Source: Kingella oralis
GTDB lineage: Bacteria > Pseudomonadota > Gammaproteobacteria > Burkholderiales > Neisseriaceae
Assembly (NCBI GenBank): GCA_905373195.1
Contig: CAJPSG010000005.1
Span: 1 to 13,914, forward strand
Direction of reading: 5' to 3'
DNA: 13,914 nt
Shown here: positions 5,739-10,943 of the stretch, one piece after another
Numbering within the stretch: position 1 is the stretch's first letter
Layout of the letters: every line of letters starts with the position of its first letter
Program-made: the position numbers and the translations under genes
The notes under the pieces: model-generated
The model's database searches: none
Told to the model about the DNA's origin: nothing
Seen by the model: only the letters and a program-made list of their open reading frames with translations

Positions 5739-6461
5739 ATGAACTTAATTCAAATCTCTAATGTTTCAATCCGCCAACATAACGGTCTGTATTCTCTTAA
5801 CGATTTACATCGCGCTGCTGGTGGCGAAAATCGCCATAAACCTAGCCTTTGGACTTCTAATCAACAAACTATTGAATTGATTAAAGAAGTTGAGAAAGCA
5901 GGAAATCCTGCTATCCTTTCAAAACAAGGACTTGGCACTTTCGTTTGTAAAGAACTGGTTATCCATTATGGTATGTGGATTAGCCCATCATTCTCTTTAC
6001 AGGTTATCCGCACCTTCCTTGCTGTTCAGGAACAAGGCAACCTGAAATCTCAAACCACTACCGACCAACGCACGCCGCTTCGCCAAGCTGTCTCTGCCCT
6101 TGTGGGCGCGCGCGGCATTGATTATTCAACCGCTTACAAAATGGTGCATCAGCGTTTCGGCGTGGGGGCGATTGAGGAAATCCCTGTGGATTTGCTGCCT
6201 GCTGCGGTGGAGTATGTGCATCGTTTAACTTTGGGCGGTGCGTTGCCTGATGATGTGTTGCGTTTGGTGGCTTCGTTGCTGCGTCATTTGCCGTATCAGA
6301 TGGCTTATTTTCGGGCGACTGAAAAGGCGGTGTTTTCGCTGTGTCCTGATTTGGTGTGTAAAACGCATGACCGTTTTCAGGATGGGATTATTCAGGCGCG
6401 GCAGTTGGCGGATAAGCTGGGGCTGGATTTTGTGCCTTGGCGTGATATTCGGTTAGGTTAG
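5739..6461 (+). CDS. KilA-N domain antirepressor (P22AR-like C-terminus)
   Basis: A 240-residue phage antirepressor candidate. Residues 1-98 form a KilA-N DNA-binding domain with the typical NGLYSLNDLHRAAGG and FVCKELVIHYGMWISPSFSLQVIRTF blocks. Residues 112-165 (TPLRQAVSALVGARGIDYSTAYKMVHQRFGV region) resemble the C-terminal domain of the P22 Ant protein. Such proteins bind and inactivate the prophage repressor to trigger induction. The start at 5739 has GAGG six bases upstream; the GTG at 5727 is inside that site. The 5' part up to about 6050 is visibly more AT-rich than the rest. A one-mismatch uptake sequence (6035-6046) lies at the domain border, suggesting a mosaic gene. Translation is probably under control of the upstream RNA elements. 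Confidence 0.85.
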   Translation: MNLIQISNVSIRQHNGLYSLNDLHRAAGGENRHKPSLWTSNQQTIELIKEVEKAGNPAILSKQGLGTFVCKELVIHYGMWISPSFSLQVIRTFLAVQEQGNLKSQTTTDQRTPLRQAVSALVGARGIDYSTAYKMVHQRFGVGAIEEIPVDLLPAAVEYVHRLTLGGALPDDVLRLVASLLRHLPYQMAYFRATEKAVFSLCPDLVCKTHDRFQDGIIQARQLADKLGLDFVPWRDIRLG

Positions 6462-6465
6462 TTTG

Positions 6466-6513
6466 GGCAGCCTGAAACTTTGGTTTCGGGCTTTTTTTCA
6501 GGCTGCCTTTTTT
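6466..6513. terminator. bidirectional terminator from an uptake-sequence pair
   Basis: GGCAGCCTGAA (6466-6476) pairs with TTCAGGCTGCC (6497-6507) and is followed by TTTTTT on the plus strand. It lies between the convergent antirepressor and ssb genes and should end both transcripts. Confidence 0.75.
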
Positions 6514-6514
6514 G

Positions 6515-6880
6515 TTAAAAGGGGATGTGGTCTTGGGGCTGTGTTTGTTGCGCGGGTTGGCGGTGGGTTTGTTGGGCGCTGCCTTGTAGGGCGATGTCGT
6601 TTACGTTGATTTCTATGGCGGTGCGCTCTGTGCCTTGGCGGTCGGTGTATTTGCGGATTTGCAGGCTGCCTGTTACGGTGGCGTTACCGCCTTTTTGGAT
6701 GTGTTGGGCGAGTTTTTGTCCGCGTTCGCCCCATAGTTGGCAGTCGTAGAATTGGGTGGTTTGTTCGCCGTTTTGATAGGTGTTTTCGGATAGGCTGAAT
6801 GTGGTGATGTATTTGCCGTTTGGGGTTACGCGGGTTTCGGCGTTTTTGGTAAAGCGTCCTACTACTGTGATGCTGTTCAT
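6515..6880 (-). CDS. ssb: phage single-stranded DNA-binding protein
   Basis: A 121-residue SSB that coats single-stranded DNA during phage replication and recombination. The OB-fold (residues 1-100) starts with MNSITVVGRFTKNAETR, and includes FYDCQLWGERGQKLAQ and NVNDI blocks typical of the family. A short Gln/Pro-rich linker leads to the acidic tip DHIPF, a one-residue variant of the usual DDIPF that recruits partner proteins. It is shorter than host SSB (about 175 residues) because the linker is short. Its AGGAG ribosome-binding site lies within the last codons of the ERF gene, with three bases between stop and start. The pair therefore forms a recombination unit. Confidence 0.95.
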   Translation of the reverse strand: MNSITVVGRFTKNAETRVTPNGKYITTFSLSENTYQNGEQTTQFYDCQLWGERGQKLAQHIQKGGNATVTGSLQIRKYTDRQGTERTAIEINVNDIALQGSAQQTHRQPAQQTQPQDHIPF

Positions 6881-6883
6881 GGT

Positions 6884-7474
6884 TTACTCCTGTAAGGCTG
6901 CCTGAAAGTCGGCTTTGTGTTGGTCGTAGATGGTTTTAAGTTGGTTGCGTTGGGCTTCGTTGGCGCGTTGCCATGCGTTTTGGAAGTATTTTTGTAGGGT
7001 TTCTAGGTTGTCGGCAGTTTTGAGGGCTTGGATGGCTTTGTCTAGCTCAAAGGGTTTTTCAGGTTGCTTTTCAGGCTGCTTGCCGTGGGTGTTGGTGGCA
7101 TCGGCATCTTTGTTGTCGTCGATGGCGAATAGTCCGCATAGGGCGTATTTGCGGGCGTAGCTGCTGGCTGCGCCTGTGATTTGGCTTTCGTCTGCGCCTT
7201 TTTTGCTTTCGGGTTCGCGGGCGTAGGCTTCGGCTGTGATGGTGTTTGTGCCGTCTGATAGGGTGGCGGTGGCTTTGATGTAGATGCGTTCGCCTACTGC
7301 GAGGACGCTGTCGTTTAGGGTTAGGGTTAGGCTGTGTTCTTGCAGTAGGGGCTTGGCGGCGGCGAGTATACTTTCTGCGCTGCGGTATTTGTATTTGCCA
7401 AAGTGGTTAAAGGCATCTTTTGGGGCGTTGAGTTGGCTTTGTATGGCGCAATGTTTGCTGTGTAGGTTGTCCAT
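6884..7474 (-). CDS. erf: ERF family single-strand annealing protein
   Basis: A 196-residue ERF recombinase that anneals complementary single strands in phage recombination and genome circularisation. The conserved N-terminal core is present: GKYKYRSAESIL (27-37), a central beta segment, and QITGAASSYARKYALCGLFAIDDNKDAD (98-125), the family hallmark. The region after residue 130 is a Lys/Gln/Pro-rich linker followed by a helical tail, the part that typically varies. The start has AGGAG six bases upstream. It overlaps the end of the 42-aa gene through its ribosome-binding site and is followed at once by ssb, whose product is its expected partner. A variant uptake sequence (AGGCTGCCTGAA, 6895-6906) sits in the 3' end. 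Confidence 0.92.
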   Translation of the reverse strand: MDNLHSKHCAIQSQLNAPKDAFNHFGKYKYRSAESILAAAKPLLQEHSLTLTLNDSVLAVGERIYIKATATLSDGTNTITAEAYAREPESKKGADESQITGAASSYARKYALCGLFAIDDNKDADATNTHGKQPEKQPEKPFELDKAIQALKTADNLETLQKYFQNAWQRANEAQRNQLKTIYDQHKADFQAALQE

Positions 7475-7482
7475 ATCTGCTC

Positions 7483-7611
7483 CTAGAATGGTGGTTCATC
7501 AAAGGGTGGGAATGTTTCGTTGGCTTCTATGGGGTCGGTTTGGGCTTCTTGCCATTGCTCCCATTGCCCTACTGTTTGCCAGTATTCGCCGTCGTCTTGG
7601 TCGTATTGCAT
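7483..7611 (-). CDS. 42-residue acidic protein upstream of erf
   Basis: This short gene encodes 42 residues beginning MQYDQDDGEYWQTV and ending FPPFDEPPF. It is very acidic, rich in Gln and Trp, and has a C-terminal tail ending in an aromatic residue after Asp, Glu and Pro, which resembles the acidic tips of SSB proteins. The start is 11 bases after the stop of the 80-aa gene, with a modest GAAAGA site. Its stop TAG lies inside the AGGAG site of erf, so the packing is that of a real operon gene. No function is known; the tail suggests a partner-binding peptide, as inference only. Confidence 0.65.
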   Translation of the reverse strand: MQYDQDDGEYWQTVGQWEQWQEAQTDPIEANETFPPFDEPPF

Positions 7612-7621
7612 GGGTTGTCTT

Positions 7622-7864
7622 TCAGATGTAGCGGTAGGTATTGCCGTGTTTGTCGGTAAAGTTTTTTTCGCAGCGGCTTTTTATGGTGGGATGGGTAACG
7701 CCTTGGCTGCGGGCGGCTTGCATGGTGCTGTTAAAGGTTTGTGTTGTGCCGTCGGGGCGGGTAATTTGGATGATTCTGGGTTTGTTGCTGGGTTTATCCA
7801 CTTTCTTTTGGGCAAAGGTTTTTTCTAGCTCGGTGGGCGTGAGTATGGTTGTCCATGTGTTCAT
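7622..7864 (-). CDS. small protein with NUMOD1-like helix-turn-helix segment
   Basis: An 80-residue protein. Residues 33-68 (ITRPDGTTQTFNSTMQAARSQGVTHPTIKSRC region) resemble the short DNA-binding repeats found at the ends of homing endonucleases (NUMOD1/IENR1 type): a short beta hairpin followed by a helix-turn-helix. The N-terminus is a Lys-rich helix. It probably binds DNA in the early operon, but the partner is unknown. The start at 7864 has GGAG seven bases upstream and lies one base after the stop of the exported protein gene. I am sure it is a gene and only moderately sure of the DNA-binding reading. Confidence 0.75.
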   Translation of the reverse strand: MNTWTTILTPTELEKTFAQKKVDKPSNKPRIIQITRPDGTTQTFNSTMQAARSQGVTHPTIKSRCEKNFTDKHGNTYRYI

Positions 7865-7865
7865 G

Positions 7866-8135
7866 CTATTTCTCCAAGACTATGCCTGCGGTGGGGTCTT
7901 TTTCCCATTGTTGTTGCAGCATGATGGCGTTGCGTTGCTGTTGGCATTGGTCGTGCAGGCGTTGGATTTGGTGGGCTGTGCTGGGGTTGAAGTACAACTC
8001 GCTGGGGATGTCTTGCAGGGTGTCGCAGTCGTAGGTTTTGATGACTTGCTTTGGCTGCTGGGCGTGGGCGGTGGCGAGGATGCCAAGCGTGAAGCCTAGA
8101 ATTAGGGCGGCGGTTGAATGGGCTAGGGTTTTCAT
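7866..8135 (-). CDS. small exported protein of unknown function
   Basis: The 89-residue product begins with a clear Sec signal: MKTLAHS, a hydrophobic stretch (residues 9-22), and a likely cleavage after ATAHA at residue 25. The mature part is about 64 residues, hydrophilic, Gln-rich and contains two cysteines that could form a disulfide in the periplasm. I start at 8135 because this gives the best signal peptide. The ATG at 8171 would add twelve residues and overlaps the stop of the NinG-like gene (ATGA), so it is a plausible coupled start. An exported protein inside a DNA-metabolism operon is odd; host-envelope modification or superinfection exclusion are possibilities, without direct evidence. 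Confidence 0.75.
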   Translation of the reverse strand: MKTLAHSTAALILGFTLGILATAHAQQPKQVIKTYDCDTLQDIPSELYFNPSTAHQIQRLHDQCQQQRNAIMLQQQWEKDPTAGIVLEK

Positions 8136-8167
8136 GTTTATGCTTTCTGGTTCGGGATAAAAGTATT

Positions 8168-8725
8168 TCATAGGGCGTTGATGAGTTGTTTGTAGTGTTC
8201 GGCGATGGCATCTAGTTCGCTTTGCGGGGGCTTTTTGGTGGCATCGGGTTGGTTTTTTAGGCGTTCCAGTTCGGCGAGTTTGTCTTTGCCGACGGTTTCT
8301 TCCAAAAATCGCGCTGCTTCGGTGATGTCTTTGCTGAACCAGTAGTTGTGGCAGTTGTGGCATAGGGCTAGGGCGTTATCGGGGTTAAAGCGGATGTTGT
8401 AGTAGCGCCGTGAGAAGTTGTGGCTGCATTGCAAGCCGTTGGATTTGGGCGGGTAGGCTTTGCCGCATCTTTGGCAGCGGTAGCCTGCGCGGGCGCGGAT
8501 GTAGTCGCTGAATGCGGCATCGGCGGGGGTGTGGGTAAAGCCTTCGGTGGCTTCTTTGCCTTGTTCTTGTAGCTTTTTGCGCAGTTTGTTGATGATGTTG
8601 ATGCTGTCGCTTAACAAGTCGTAGGTTGCGGTTTGCTTGTATTTTTTGGCATCGCGTTTCCATGTTTTCAGGCTGCCTAGGTGGGCTTCTATGGGGTCGG
8701 TGTCTTGGATTGTGATGACGGTCAT
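8168..8725 (-). CDS. NinG/HNH-like zinc-binding recombination protein
   Basis: A 185-residue protein with a Cys-rich centre: C84 and C87 in CQRC, C100 and H102 in QCSHNFSRR, and C122 and C125 in CHNC. The spacing and the block FNPDNALALCHNC match the zinc-binding core of lambda NinG and related HNH-fold nucleases. Residues 15-65 form a helical, Lys-rich segment. It may process recombination intermediates; nuclease activity is unproven. The start at 8725 overlaps the previous gene's stop as ATGA, which decides against the ATG sixteen codons upstream. A DNA uptake sequence lies within it at 8667-8678. It sits among early prophage genes, as NinG does in lambdoid phages. Confidence 0.75.
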   Translation of the reverse strand: MTVITIQDTDPIEAHLGSLKTWKRDAKKYKQTATYDLLSDSINIINKLRKKLQEQGKEATEGFTHTPADAAFSDYIRARAGYRCQRCGKAYPPKSNGLQCSHNFSRRYYNIRFNPDNALALCHNCHNYWFSKDITEAARFLEETVGKDKLAELERLKNQPDATKKPPQSELDAIAEHYKQLINAL

Positions 8726-9084
8726 GGTATTTCTTTCGTTGGGGTAAAAAGTGGGTCGGGGTTTCTGATGCACTCTGCGCCAAAAAGATAGTCAATGGCT
8801 AAATTCCAATCTGCTGGCGCGCAGTTGTGCCTGTTGAGTTTGCTGGCTTTGCTGGTTAGGCTGCGTCGCCATGCTTGGGCAAAGATGATGCTGGCTTGGG
8901 TGTCGTGGCTGGCTTGGGCTTCTCGCCATGCTTGGCGAAACAGCCATGTAACTTGTGTTCTTTCTGCTTTGCCTAATGCGGCATTGCTTTTGGGGGCTTT
9001 GATTTTAGGCAGGGGCTCGGTGCGCCTGCCGCTGTTAATCAGCAAGGTGGTTTTGCCGTCAAATGGGGTGGTTTGGGGATACAT
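8722..9084 (-). CDS. conserved-looking small prophage protein, unknown function
   Basis: A 120-residue basic protein with no family I recognise. The N-terminal 40 residues are Pro, Lys and Arg rich and look disordered. Residues 40-80 are helical with several Trp, Arg and Ala residues, and the C-terminus (ADWNLAIDYLFGAECIRNPDPLF) looks like a short globular motif. The start at 9084 overlaps the preceding gene by 26 bases and has no good ribosome-binding site, so translation is probably coupled; a start at a later TTG cannot be excluded. The stop overlaps the start of the NinG-like gene. Its place suggests early replication or recombination support. Confidence 0.65.
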   Translation of the reverse strand: MYPQTTPFDGKTTLLINSGRRTEPLPKIKAPKSNAALGKAERTQVTWLFRQAWREAQASHDTQASIIFAQAWRRSLTSKASKLNRHNCAPADWNLAIDYLFGAECIRNPDPLFTPTKEIP

Positions 9085-9337
9085 TTTTGTGTTTGAGATG
9101 CCATTTAATCCATGCTTTGGCGGCGGCTAGGTCGGCGGGTTCTATGCCAAAATCTGCGTGTTCGTAGTGTCCGCTTGCTTGGCGGATGTGTAGCGTGATG
9201 GCGAATAGCCCTTTGTCGTCTTGGCATTTTTGCAGGTAGCTGTCAGGGCTGTATTGCTGGCAAAGTACGTTTAGCTTGTGGATTTTTTTGTGCGTGTAGC
9301 GCAAAGCGTCTGCTAAATCCGAAATTTCTTGGTTCAT
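9059..9337 (-). CDS. small prophage protein, unknown function
   Basis: A 92-residue protein. Residues 1-28 form an amphipathic helix (NQEISDLADALRYTHKKIHKL). The rest has mixed strands and helices and a His-rich tail (WHLKHKNVSPNHPI). No cysteine motif or membrane segment is seen. The start has AAGGA eight bases upstream and lies ten bases after the stop of the 101-aa gene; its 3' end overlaps the next gene by 26 bases. No function can be assigned. Confidence 0.7.
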   Translation of the reverse strand: MNQEISDLADALRYTHKKIHKLNVLCQQYSPDSYLQKCQDDKGLFAITLHIRQASGHYEHADFGIEPADLAAAKAWIKWHLKHKNVSPNHPI

Positions 9338-9347
9338 AGTGCTTTCC

Positions 9348-9653
9348 TTAAAAGGTGTCTCGGTTGGCTTGGGCGATTTCTAAAATGGTTGCCCAAATGT
9401 TGTTTTCGGTGTCTTCATCGCCCTCGCCTTGTTCGGCGGCGGCTAGCTCGGCTAGTTCTTGCTCGCAGTTGTCGTAGCGTTGCAAATCGCTGCGGATTTG
9501 GGCAATGGCGGCGGCGCGGTATTGGTCGGCTATTCTTGCTTGCCATTCGCAGCGTAGCTCGCCTCGGCTGTTGGTTGGCTCGTCGTAGTAGCTGGGGTCT
9601 TGGCAGCCCCAGTAGTTGTCGGCGTAGCCTGTGTTGGCTGGGCTTGAATACAT
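9348..9653 (-). CDS. small acidic prophage protein, unknown function
   Basis: A 101-residue protein. The N-terminus (MYSSPANTGYADNYWGCQDPSYYDEP) is rich in Tyr, Asn and Asp. The middle and end form a long helix with an acidic stretch (EQGEGDEDTENN, about residues 74-85). There is no recognised domain. The start has AAGGAG six bases upstream, and just before that a GC-rich hairpin (9666-9681) that may modulate translation. It belongs to the early minus-strand operon. Confidence 0.7.
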   Translation of the reverse strand: MYSSPANTGYADNYWGCQDPSYYDEPTNSRGELRCEWQARIADQYRAAAIAQIRSDLQRYDNCEQELAELAAAEQGEGDEDTENNIWATILEIAQANRDTF

Positions 9654-9665
9654 GGTGGTCTCCTT

Positions 9666-9681
9666 GGGGGCTTGCGCCCCC
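9666..9681 (-). promoter_or_regulatory. GC-rich hairpin next to a ribosome-binding site
   Basis: GGGGGC (9666-9671) pairs with GCCCCC (9676-9681) around a four-base loop that is GCAA on the transcribed strand. It lies between the 80-aa and 101-aa genes, directly upstream of the AAGGAG of the latter. There is no T-run, so it is not an intrinsic terminator. RNA processing, mRNA stability or translational control are possible roles. Confidence 0.45.
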
Positions 9682-9689
9682 CCTTTGGG

Positions 9690-9932
9690 TTAAAGTTCTG
9701 TTAGCGTTGCGATGTAGTCGGCGCTTAAAAAGTAGGTGCAGGGGTTGGTTTGGTAGGTGTTGTTGCGTAGCCATTGCCATGCTTGGGCAACCGTGGGGAA
9801 CTTCATCACTTCATCGCCGCCGATAAATCGTAGTTCTGCTTGCTTGCCGTGTTTGGTGGCTTTTACATAGGCGATGGTTTGGTCTTCTTTGCCTTGGGTG
9901 TGTTCTACTAGGGTTAGTTTGACTTCTTTCAT
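9690..9932 (-). CDS. small prophage protein, unknown function
   Basis: An 80-residue protein with alternating strands in the first half (VKLTLVEHT, TIAYVKATKHG, AELRFIGG) followed by a helix with AQAWQWLRNN. It looks like a compact beta-rich fold, without a named family. The start at 9932 has AAGGAG eight bases upstream; those bases overlap the stop of the 46-aa gene. It is the second gene of the early operon. Confidence 0.7.
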   Translation of the reverse strand: MKEVKLTLVEHTQGKEDQTIAYVKATKHGKQAELRFIGGDEVMKFPTVAQAWQWLRNNTYQTNPCTYFLSADYIATLTEL

Positions 9933-9944
9933 TTTGCTGTCTCC

Positions 9945-10085
9945 TTATGGCATCCCGCGCATAAAGTTGTATTGGGCGCGGGCTTGGTTGCGGGTTTGTT
10001 TGGGTTGGGGTTGATAATCTTGCTTGGGCTGTTTGAGTTGCTCTTTGTGCTGCTCAATCTTGGCTAGGGCTTCGGCTAGGGTCAT
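9945..10085 (-). CDS. 46-residue leader gene of the early prophage operon
   Basis: A short gene encoding 46 residues that begins MTLAEALAKIEQHKEQLKQP and ends in NFMRGMP. It is highly basic and Gln-rich: a short helix followed by a disordered Pro/Gln/Arg tail. The start at 10085 has AAGGAG eight bases upstream, and the stop is placed so that the next gene's ribosome-binding site overlaps it. It is the first gene after the promoter at 10124-10151. A nucleic-acid-binding role, for example antitermination, is conceivable from charge and position but not shown. Confidence 0.65.
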   Translation of the reverse strand: MTLAEALAKIEQHKEQLKQPKQDYQPQPKQTRNQARAQYNFMRGMP

Positions 10086-10123
10086 TTCGGTTGCTCCTTG
10101 CTGTTGTTTGTTGCGATGGGTGT

Positions 10124-10151
10124 ATTATAATCATTGTCTATAAATAATCAA
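10124..10151 (-). promoter_or_regulatory. strong promoter for the early minus-strand operon
   Basis: On the minus strand TTGATT (10151-10146), 16 bases and a perfect TATAAT (10129-10124) lie about 40 bases upstream of the first operon gene. The boxes sit on the palindrome at 10126-10166, so a bound repressor would block polymerase. Confidence 0.7.
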
Positions 10152-10166
10152 TAGGCAATGATTATA
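10126..10166. promoter_or_regulatory. palindromic operator over the early promoter
   Basis: TATAATCATTG (10126-10136) and CAATGATTATA (10156-10166) are perfect 11-bp arms. An inner CTAT (10138-10141) and ATAG (10151-10154) continue the symmetry. TCAATAG (10148-10154) is identical to half of the CI/Cro operator at 13130-13143, which suggests control by the same regulator. Confidence 0.6.
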
Positions 10167-10227
10167 AAATTTAGCGACAATTCCCTATCCCATTGTTTTT
10201 AAACAAAACAAAGTTTTCACAAGGCGC

Positions 10228-10251
10228 AAAAAAACCGCCCTTTGGGGGGCG
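10228..10251 (-). terminator. second terminator behind the toxin-antitoxin module
   Basis: On the minus strand CGCCC (10251-10247) pairs with GGGCG (10240-10236) and is followed by seven T residues. It backs up the terminator at 10261-10283 and shields the early operon promoter. Confidence 0.65.
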
Positions 10252-10260
10252 CGGCGAAAG

Positions 10261-10283
10261 AAAAACCGCCACAAGGGCGGTTT
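10261..10283 (-). terminator. intrinsic terminator of the RelB/YafQ module
   Basis: AAACCGCC (10283-10276 on the minus strand) pairs with GGCGGTTT (10270-10263) around a five-base loop and is followed by a T-rich run. It starts nine bases after the toxin stop. Confidence 0.85.
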
Positions 10284-10291
10284 GATGGTAT

Positions 10292-10557
10292 TTAAAAAAG
10301 TTCGGAATGCGTGCCAAGGCGCACCAATATCAATTTTTCGCCTGAATTATCGTATATCAGCAGCATATCGGGCTGGATATGGCACTCTCTGAAACCTATC
10401 CAATTGCCTGCTAGCGGGTGGTCTAAATATTTTTCAGGCAGCGTGATGCGTTTGGTTAAGCTATGCAACACTTCCGCCCATTCTGCTGTTGCCAATACAA
10501 GAAATTGCTTTTTGATGTCGCGCTTAAACTGGCTGCCAAACGCTATTTTTAAATCAC
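10292..10557 (-). pseudogene. YafQ-family toxin gene, apparently frameshifted at its start
   Basis: YafQ toxins are ribosome-dependent mRNA interferases. The catalytic region is intact: H in DHPL, H in ECHIQPD, the following D, the final H in GTHSELF and the terminal F. The usual Trp after that Asp is Met. In the reading frame upstream of residue 1 of the open stretch (TTG at 10495), good family sequence continues (KIAFGSQFKRDIKKQF), but there is no ATG, GTG or TTG start. A GTG (10557-10555) overlapping the antitoxin stop as GTGA is the expected start, yet it is one base out of frame: it reads GTG ATT TAA. One extra T in the TTT run at 10551-10553 would restore a toxin of about 88 residues. 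Possible explanations are inactivation, slippage-based switching, a non-standard start, or a sequencing error. Confidence 0.65.
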
Positions 10558-10841
10558 TTACTGGCTAGCTCCTGCATGGCTTGCATGGCTTCTGCTAGCG
10601 TGTAGGTTTGCGCGGTTGGGTTATTGCGCTCGGCTATGGCTTCTTCTAATGCGCGGGTGGTTACTGCATTGGGGATTTTGCCCGCTTTATAGGCAAGCGA
10701 TAGGGGCAGGGCTTGGGTGTCGGCAATTTGGTTTAAAAACAGCTTTACTGCTTGTGCGGGGGTTAAGCCATAGCTTTCTATAATGGGGAAAGCGCGTTCT
10801 TTTAGGCTTTCGTCCATGCGGATATTGAAGTTGATGCTCAT
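10554..10841 (-). CDS. RelB/DinJ family antitoxin
   Basis: A 95-residue antitoxin that should neutralise the YafQ-type toxin and repress its own promoter. The N-terminus (SINFNIRMDESLKERAFPIIESYGLTPAQAVKLFLNQI) is the RelB/DinJ ribbon-helix-helix domain. The C-terminal half, after residue 45, is a helical tail that would wrap the toxin. The start at 10841 has AAGGA seven bases upstream. The stop overlaps a GTG that is the natural toxin start. A promoter with dyad symmetry lies upstream, and terminators close the module on both sides. The antitoxin is intact although the toxin looks frameshifted. Confidence 0.88.
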   Translation of the reverse strand: MSINFNIRMDESLKERAFPIIESYGLTPAQAVKLFLNQIADTQALPLSLAYKAGKIPNAVTTRALEEAIAERNNPTAQTYTLAEAMQAMQELASK

Positions 10842-10869
10842 GGTGTTTTCCTTGTGTTAAATTGCAAGC

Positions 10870-10898
10870 AATAATAAAGCTATTGTTTGCTTTTCGCA
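10870..10898 (-). promoter_or_regulatory. promoter/operator of the RelB/YafQ module
   Basis: On the minus strand TTGCGA (10898-10893), 17 bases and TATTAT (10875-10870) precede the antitoxin. The spacer carries CAATAGCT, matching eight bases of the CI/Cro palindrome, and a near-palindrome ATTGCTTGCAAT follows the -10 box. Autoregulation by the antitoxin is expected for this family. Confidence 0.5.
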
Positions 10899-10908
10899 AG
10901 CAGGTTAC

Positions 10909-10934
10909 AAAAAACCGCCCTTTTCAGGGCGGTT
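10909..10934 (-). terminator. intrinsic terminator of the 427-aa gene
   Basis: AACCGCCC (10934-10927 on the minus strand) pairs with GGGCGGTT (10920-10913) around a six-base loop, followed by a T-run. It lies nine bases after the stop at 10944 and isolates that gene from the toxin-antitoxin module. Confidence 0.88.
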
Positions 10935-10943
10935 ATATTTGCG

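Noticed and set aside
10104..10131. Plus-strand promoter-like boxes TTGTTT, 16 bases, TATAAT
   Set aside because: The TATAAT is forced by the palindrome's symmetry and no plus-strand gene follows.
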